Position numbers and translations under genes: made by a program
Notes under the pieces: generated by a model
Told to the model about the DNA's origin: nothing
What the model saw: the letters and a program-made list of their open reading frames with translations, nothing else
Database searches by the model: none
Shown: in pieces, positions 58,339 to 64,000 of the stretch
Position numbering within the stretch: position 1 is the stretch's first letter
Layout of the letters: each line of letters starts with the position of its first letter
Assembly (NCBI GenBank): GCA_030248135.1
Contig: JASANC010002868.1
Location: forward strand, 62,001 to 126,000
Direction: 5' to 3'
Source: Theristus sp. LFF4_11
Taxonomy: Eukaryota > Nematoda > Chromadorea > Monhysterida > Xyalidae
Length of the DNA stretch: 64,000 bases

Positions 58339-61300
58339 CATTGATTGATTGATTGATTGATCGATCGATCAAGTATCGACTGTTGACTGTGTGATTGTTG
58401 TTTAGTTTTAACCAATCACAAAACGCAAAAACCCCGACCAGTCTTTCTAATGAGCAGCAACTATTAAAACGCTCGACGACACACCTGCAAGAAACGCGAC
58501 GGCGTTCGGCAGACTGTTGTCGGCGACCTTGACCATGCCGCGCATCACCACCGCCTCGTAGGCGTCCACCAACACCGATGTCGTCTTCGGCAGTTGCCGA
58601 CGGAAGTTCGACTGTGACACTGAATCGAGCACGAACAGAATGATCGATGGCTGTTTCGCGGCGGCCGTGTCTCTTCGTCGTTCGTCGCTAGTTTCAGTGT
58701 CGTTTTCGTTGGTCTCCGATGAGTGATCGCTGTTGTGCACGTTCAACAGACGACGCGTATTAGTATTGTTGTTGTTGTTCTGTTTCGTCGGTATAATCTG
58801 CGCGTACGTGTTCGTGTAGACGGGCACCAGTGGAATGGCGCCGGTGCACTGGACGTCGAAGAACTCGCAGCCTGGTCGCGCGGCGTTCTGCGAGCAGTGC
58901 AACTTGGAATGCACGGAATGCCAAATGTGTGCCAGCTGTGTGCTGGTCGAAATCGAGTGCACTGCCTTTCGACGAGCACTTTGTATGATCTTTTATTTTG
59001 GTCGCGCAACTCAAAATGCGCGCATAGATACGTAAATAGTTTCATGGATGACGCGGGAATTCAAAATTGGTAACGTGATCCGAGTCCCCTAAATGGGGCC
59101 AATTCACTTAGACGACTTTGAATTGCCACATAATGAATGAAACTAGTTTCCTTTCCGCGTCTGCGCACGCGTTCAGTGGCAGAACTCAAAAAAATTGATA
59201 ATAGTCGAAATCGAGTGCTTTCAGACGAGCACTTTGTACCTCAAACTGCACCCATGCGCCGTCGACGAGTGTGTCGTCGTCATCATCGGTCGCCCGTCGG
59301 AAGCATCGATAGAAACAGGCCAACTGCTTGCGATCGTAGTTCGCGCGTCTCAGTTCGCTCTCGTTCAGCTGCAGCCAACCGGTGTCGCTCAGCGCGGTCA
59401 GTTCGGCTTGCAACCGCTTGCAGCGGATCGGCGTCGCCCGCTGAGCGATGTACTCGGCGATCGACGGGTCCCACGGATCCAGACGAGGCACCGCGCATGA
59501 CGTCACCTCGGTCTCCTGTATTTCCTTCGATTTCGTTTCACAAAGAATGCGATAACGATCAGTTTTGCTGATTTCAAACGCTGTCGTACAACCGTGAGAC
59601 ATTCCCTGGGACATTCGTGCAGAGACATATTCGGACCGTTCAATGAGAACGATAATACCGGGAAAAGACAATGGCATTTGGTCAAAAACCTCTGTGCACA
59701 CGCTTAAGAATGTGTAGCTCCCATTTAGCAGCCACCGTTGCTCGGTCACTGGGTACGAATCCTCCGAATTACCTGCTGTCGATTCGTCCGTCGTCCATCG
59801 ATCGACCCGTGGCCATCATCAACAATGTGATCTCTTTCTCCATCGCGAAACGACGCATAGTAAAACTGCCGATACAACGACTGCGACTTATTGACGCATA
59901 TCCATAGATATTGAACGCTCAGCACGCATATCAATGACAATGTGACCAGTGTTGCGCAGTGGCATCGCCCGGAGCACCGTGTGATGGTGAACCGATTTCG
60001 TGTGTGCATTTTGCGACATGCTTCTTGGATGAGCGCAGTTTATTTCTGTGTCCCTATATTCGCGTTTTTCCTGTTTTCTTCGTTTGTCGTCGTCGTCGTC
60101 GTCGCAAATGATGTGTTTTGTATCGAAACTATGAAACGCCTAAAAATGAAGAGTGTTTATTTGGAAACTAGGTATGCGCGTTGAGTAAAACGATAAAAAG
60201 AAAAACGGTCTTAAGGGCAGTCCGTCATTTTCAAAGGCGAGAAACACACTCGCATTGAGAAAAGAAGCTAACAAGCTGGTCAACAGTTCTCGAATCTAAA
60301 ACAATTTGTTGACTTTTTTCGTGTTTTTCGGAATAATTTTGTAAAAACTACTTTTTTTATGTTATCAGCACGCATACAATATTTATTCGCTATAAAATGA
60401 ACTTTTTTTCGCTATTCTAGTGTGTTATGTTGCATTTTATCATCGAAACATAAAAATGATGCTACCAAAAATCTCTACGGTTGTTATCATTTGGTGAAAA
60501 ATGCATGTATAGACAGCGATTTTTACCAATAGATTTTTGGATGCCTTTAGCAGGGAGTGAGTCGTAGAGAATCAGTTCACTAGTGAGATAGCAACTAAAA
60601 GTAAAGTTTAAAAAATGATGAATATCATGCAACTTGCGGAAAACAACAATAAACTACAACTTTTAACTGAATAAAAAAAATACGGAAAATTCTATGTGGA
60701 AACTTATTTGTCAACGACTGTGTGTTGTGTAGTTAGCACTCATGACACATAATATGCCACATGCAGTTGCGTGGAAAACTTATATCATAGTTTCAAGGTT
60801 TTCACCAGTGTCAACCAACAATGTAACATAAAAACGCGTGGACACTGCTGTTCAAGCTGCACTGAGCACTGACAGACTATGTAGGTGCGGAGGTTTTTCA
60901 ATTCAAACAGAAAATGCAAACAAAAATCCCCCAACCGCCCAAGATACAGTGAGAGTAAGAACGCTCTGTACGGACACAGAGCACATTGTGCGGTTGAACA
61001 TAAGGCAGAACGCTGGGCAGTGGACACCACTTACCGTACCGTAATAGGTCTTGACACGACACGTTCTATGCAGGTTGCTTGTGAAAGGAATCAAAAATGA
61101 CAAGGCGAAAAGAAAATTTCGCAATGTTTGATTGCGATCTGAGTCTTGAATGTTTTATCGAGTGACCGTACTGAAGTTCTTATATTGTAACCGCTGTTTT
61201 GCTAGGCTGAAGCGCTGGATGCTCGTTTTATAGTTTTGGTATCTGCAACTCAATGTGCGTACATACAGAGATGTAAGCACTCATACTTGACGCGCGGGAA

Positions 61301-62432
61301 GTGTGTGATCAAAAAATGTGATGAAGTGACCCGAATCCCTGAGATACGGTTTAGTCAAAAAGGCCATCAACAATAATGAAATTGATATTTTAAAAAATTT
61401 AAAAAAAACTGATTCCTGATCATATGCAATCCATTATGTGAAACTGTACTGTGTGACTAACAAGTAACAAGGTGTTGAAAGTAACAATTCTGAGAGCTGT
61501 GTATGAATTGGAACGTAATGTAACATGTGATTTTAGTGATTCAACATTAACAGCAAAATTCTGTATGACTGGATTCTCATCCACACTGACGAACCAGGGG
61601 GCACCGCGGTATGCGTCTATATATCTCCAACAGTACATATATCGAGCTGTATCGCATGCAACAGCAAGCGAACAAACCCAGAACAAAATACCACATGATA
61701 AAAAATGATAAAAAAACATGACAAAATAGTAAAAATAAAAACACCCAGGTTTTATTTAACCTTTGTTTGCTTTTAGATGCCGAGTTCATTGAGAGCAAAA
61801 GTTTCTGAAAGCAAAGAAAAAAACAAGAAAAAAACATGCAGCTTGAAAGCGGGCTGCTGAGAAGATTCCCCGAGAAAATTCACGCATGAAACTAACATTG
61901 TACAACACAAACACCGTCGCCAAAACGCCCTACTCTTGACACAGAGCTAGATATTGTACATTGCAGTCTCCGTATCTCATGCTGTGTTATTTTCAGCGGA
62001 GCATCCTGATGGTGGTGGTGGGATTTTTAGGCAATGTTTTTTAGCCAGGGCTAACCCAGAGAAGCGTCCAGAACACCATTGAGTAGGTCGCCCGTCGAGT
62101 TTTCTGTCATTAAGTGCCTATACACTCCTCGGCGGGGCTCGATCCCCCGAGCGCACAGACTGTAGTCTTAACGCATTACACCAGGCCACGAGCGGCGACA
62201 TTTTTGCATTCTTACATTCTTGCGAAATAACTAAAGTGATCAATGAAATGGAAATTGCAGAGAGCACCTCGCATCATGCGGCCGCCGAGTTCAAGGAGAA
62301 AATGGGCGCGTTCGACGGACGGCAGAGGCGCGGCGCGATGCGGCGCAAGATCCACCAGATCTGCGGACACAAGTTCATGGCGACGTACCTGCGGCAGCCT
62401 ACGTTCTGCGCGCACTGCAAGGACTTCATTTG
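52616..62432 (+). CDS. Novel protein kinase C, epsilon/eta type (5' part; gene continues past window)
   Basis: Calcium-independent, diacylglycerol-responsive Ser/Thr kinase, an orthologue candidate of nematode pkc-1, fly Pkc98E and human PRKCE. Exons here: 52616-52816, 53240-53365, 53575-53638, 62261-62432 (188 residues, all phases agree). The N-terminal C2 domain starts [19 protein letters not shown] and continues [20 protein letters not shown] and [15 protein letters not shown]. It is followed by the basic pseudosubstrate [11 protein letters not shown] (Ala156 at the acceptor position) and the start of C1A with His167-x12-Cys180-x2-Cys183 ([17 protein letters not shown]). The exon breaks within FIWG. 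The rest of C1A, C1B and the kinase domain must lie to the right of 64000. Intron 3 (8.6 kb) hosts the DUF229 gene and a tRNA. Splicing of exon 3 to 62261 is supported by phase but not by transcripts. Confidence 0.92.
54537..60009 (-). CDS. DUF229 protein (alkaline-phosphatase-like fold), nested in PKC intron
   Basis: DUF229 family, sulfatase/alkaline-phosphatase-like superfamily; the substrate is unknown. Minus-strand exons: 60009-59773, 59515-59240, 58887-58485, 57973-57772, 57218-56973, 56561-56402, 55727-55320, 54848-54537. Phases agree throughout and give 747 residues. Met1 is followed by a signal anchor (about 18-42), so the body is probably lumenal or extracellular. Family signatures: [51 protein letters not shown] (Asp259) with [28 protein letters not shown], the metal-site motif [10 protein letters not shown] (Asp464, His465), and IPDEFC-like GVPDEFCVC. 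It lies antisense within intron 3 of PKC. One intron holds the tRNA and another a (TGAT)n tract; an M3 and an M4 MITE are also intronic. Confidence 0.92.
54862..55092. repeat. (GAT)n-type trinucleotide tract
   Basis: Imperfect GATGATGGT/GATAAT repeats of about 230 bp in the last intron of the DUF229 gene, right before its final acceptor. It gives spurious Asp-rich and Ser-rich frames. Confidence 0.9.
55229..55262. repeat. (GT)n microsatellite
   Basis: Short GT dinucleotide run in the last DUF229 intron. Confidence 0.9.
56208..56289 (+). tRNA. tRNA-Leu (anticodon AAG)
   Basis: 82 nt with a complete cloverleaf. The acceptor GGTAGCG pairs with CGCTGCC (one G-T), discriminator A. The D-arm includes GTGGCCGAGTGG (A-box). 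The anticodon stem CTGGT/ACCAG encloses loop TTAAGGC (AAG). A long variable arm (TCTCTTCGGAGGCG) marks a class II tRNA. The T-arm GTGGGTTCGAATCCCAT contains the B-box. No intron. It lies in the DUF229 intron 55728-56401, antisense to DUF229 and in the same direction as PKC. The sequence is near-identical to animal Leu(AAG) genes, so it is very likely functional. Confidence 0.97.
57528..57726. mobile_element. MITE family M4, copy b
   Basis: Ends AGGCCAATTCATGCAC and GTGCATGAATTGGTCT, flanked by TAA and TTA. The interior GGCACGTCACGTCACGG and ATAACGTGACGTGCCGGATT matches copy a (15069) in reverse orientation. Located in a DUF229 intron. Confidence 0.78.
58007..58374. repeat. (TGAT)n tetranucleotide repeat
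   Basis: About 370 bp of imperfect GATT repeats with GACT variants, including an internal partial duplication, in the DUF229 intron 57974-58484. Confidence 0.93.
58977..59200. mobile_element. MITE family M3, copy g
   Basis: Plus-oriented copy in the DUF229 intron 58888-59239, starting TTTATTTTGGTCGCGC and ending GCGTTCAGTGGCAGAACTC. It is flanked by an imperfect direct repeat of about 36 bp (58942-58980 and 59204-59239) that overlaps the exon 2 donor. Confidence 0.78.
60010..62011. other. PKC intron 3, right part
   Basis: Presumed promoter side of the DUF229 gene plus AT-rich intron. A diverged M3-like element lies at about 61200-61380 (CAACTCAATGTGCGTACATA, GACGCGCGGGAAG). A weak match to the dispersed repeat at 30697 lies near 61600. 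No exon recognised. Confidence 0.45.
62012..62200 (-). mobile_element. tRNA-derived SINE, copy 6
   Basis: Minus-oriented full SINE 60 bp before the PKC exon at 62261. Head CCAGGCCACGAGCGG on the right, B-box complement GGGGCTCGATCCCCC, body ACTCAATGG-type complement on the left. It ends close to a polypyrimidine-poor acceptor. Confidence 0.85.
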
Positions 62433-62689
62433 GTGATTATTATCTTTCTTATGACACGTGACCCAATATGCGTTTGCACGCACAGATAGAGAAAATGTTT
62501 CATGACTACGCGCGGCAATTTGAAATCACCAAAACTTAACGTATTGTGACGGCAGATTTGTGCAAGAAATTGGAAAAAGAACTAATCCGAATCTTTTCTC
62601 ACTAATCAATTTTATTTTATTTTGTATTCAAACTGCGTTCGGGAGCGAAACAACTTTTCAGCTGTGCGGCTTTTCCACACATCATTCAA

Positions 62690-64000
62690 CATTGACCCAA
62701 AAAAAGCAGGGGCAAAAAGTAACCAATTTTTCAAAATCTACAGCTGCAATTACCCCAGGAAACTATTTTGTTCGGTTATGAAACAACTTTAGACAAAAAA
62801 TGCCCAATTTTTAACCCAAAAAGGGCCGGGGCAAAAAAGTAACAAGATTTTTAAAATCTACAGCTGCACTTACCTCAGGAAACTTTTTTGTTCGGTTATA
62901 AAACAATTTCAGACAAAAATTGAAAGGGCGACATTTGAAACCAGGTCAAACCTCCGAACTTTTGAAAATGCCCAATTTTTGCCCAAAAAATGGTCGGGGC
63001 AAAAAAGTAATTGGATTTTTAAAATCTACGGATGAAATTACCCCAGGAAACTATTTTGTTCGGTTATGAAACAACTTTAAACAAAAATTGCCCAATTTTT
63101 GACCCAAAAAAAGGCCGGGGCAAAAAAGTAACCAGATTTTCAAAATCTACAGCTGCAATTACCCCAGGAAACTATTTTGTTCGGTTATGAAACAACTTTA
63201 GACAAAAAATGCCCAATTTTTAACCCAAAAAGGGCCGGGGCAAAAAAGTAACCAGATTTTCAAAATCTACAACTGCAATTACCCCAGGAAACTTTTTTGT
63301 TCGGTTATGAAACAATTTCAGACAAAAATTGATAGGGCGACATTTGAAACCATGTCAAAATCTCCGAACTTTTGAAAACTTCAATTTTTTGCCCAAAAAA
63401 TGGCCGGGGCAAAAAAGTAATTGGATTTTTTAAATCTACGGATGAAATTACCCCAGGAAACTATTTTGTTTGGTTATGAAACAACTTTAGACAAAAATTG
63501 CCCAATTTTTAACCCAAAAAGGGGCCGGGGCAAAAAAGTAACCAGATTTTCAAAATCTACAGCTGCAATTACCCCAGGAAACTATTTTGTTTGATTATGA
63601 AACAATTTCAGACAAAAATTGAAAGGGCGACATTTGAAACCAGGTCAAAACCTCCAAACTTTTGAAAATGCCCAATTTTTTGCCCAAAAAATGGTCGGGC
63701 AAAAAAGTAATTGGGGTTTTTTAAATCTACGGATAAAATTACCCCAGGAAACTATTTTGTTCGGTTATAAATCAACTTTAGACAAAAATTGCCCAATTTT
63801 TGACCCAAAAAAGGCCGGGGCAAAAAAAGTAACCAGATTTTCAAAATCTACAGCTGCAATTACCCCAGGAAACGTTTTTGTTTGGTTATGAAACAATTTC
63901 AGACAAAAATTGAAAGGGCGACATTTGAAACCATGTCAAAACCTCCGAACCTTTGAAAGTGCCCAATTTTTTGCCCAAAAAATAGTCGGGGCAAAAAAGT
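62690..64000. repeat. Alternating 121/169-bp satellite, runs off the window
   Basis: Tandem array in PKC intron 4. Units contain AATTACCCCAGGAAACT and TTTTGTTCGGTTATGAAACA. TTCGGTTATG-type positions 62771, 62891, 63059, 63180, 63301, 63469, 63590, 63760 and 63881 alternate between about 121 and 169 bp, forming a higher-order unit of about 290 bp. It is related to the 172-bp array of the composite element (shared GAAAGGGCGA and TACGGATGAAATTACCC). Confidence 0.9.

Overview
The window is eukaryotic genomic DNA. Its protein genes are split into many small exons with GT/AG junctions whose phases agree throughout, apart from one non-GT donor in the GPCR gene. Introns are crowded with transposon relics, and there are tRNA-derived SINEs, MITEs and satellite arrays. 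The gene families (DUF229, HtrL/YibB-like, a divergent Cys-loop receptor, a neuropeptide-type GPCR, novel PKC) point to an ecdysozoan animal, most likely a nematode with a repeat-rich genome. The species assignment is inference. No bacterial, plasmid or CRISPR features are present.

Layout, left to right. (1) 203-6800 (+): PHF7/G2E3-like PHD/RING protein whose 5' end may lie left of the window. (2) 6933-11271: two copies of a 1.02-1.03 kb non-autonomous hAT-type element with 8-bp target duplications and termini reading TAGGGTTAGGG. (3) 11389-16037 (+): BPNT1, bisphosphate 3'-nucleotidase, 10 exons. (4) 16816-19105 (-): HtrL/YibB-like type II membrane protein, 4 exons. (5) 19106-25991: no recognised gene; two weak minus-strand exon candidates and a decayed copy of the downstream GPCR's first exon blown up by a 36-bp minisatellite. 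(6) 25992-30307 (+): neuropeptide-type GPCR with an extraordinary Q/E/P-rich C-tail of about 420 residues. (7) 31806-42179 (-): divergent nicotinic-type Cys-loop receptor, 9 exons found, signal-peptide exon missing. Its introns hold a (AC)n tract of about 415 bp and a 3.6-kb composite repeat element. (8) 42771-47789: second copy (5 kb) of that composite element, inserted inside a mariner-like MITE. (9) 47810-52615: low-information DNA with a suspect G-rich join. (10) 52616 to beyond the right edge (+): novel PKC (epsilon/eta type). Its third intron (8.6 kb) contains a complete DUF229 gene on the minus strand, and one intron of that gene contains an intact tRNA-Leu(AAG) on the plus strand. (11) 62690-64000: satellite array running off the window.

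Most genes are signalling components (GPCR, ligand-gated channel, PKC), but nothing shows co-regulation; each is an independent eukaryotic transcription unit. The most unusual feature is the composite element. Two copies have the same order (145-bp inverted arm, unique core, inverted arm, 149-bp satellite, 172-bp satellite, conserved end block), but the core lies in opposite orientations in the two copies. This suggests inversion by recombination between the arms.
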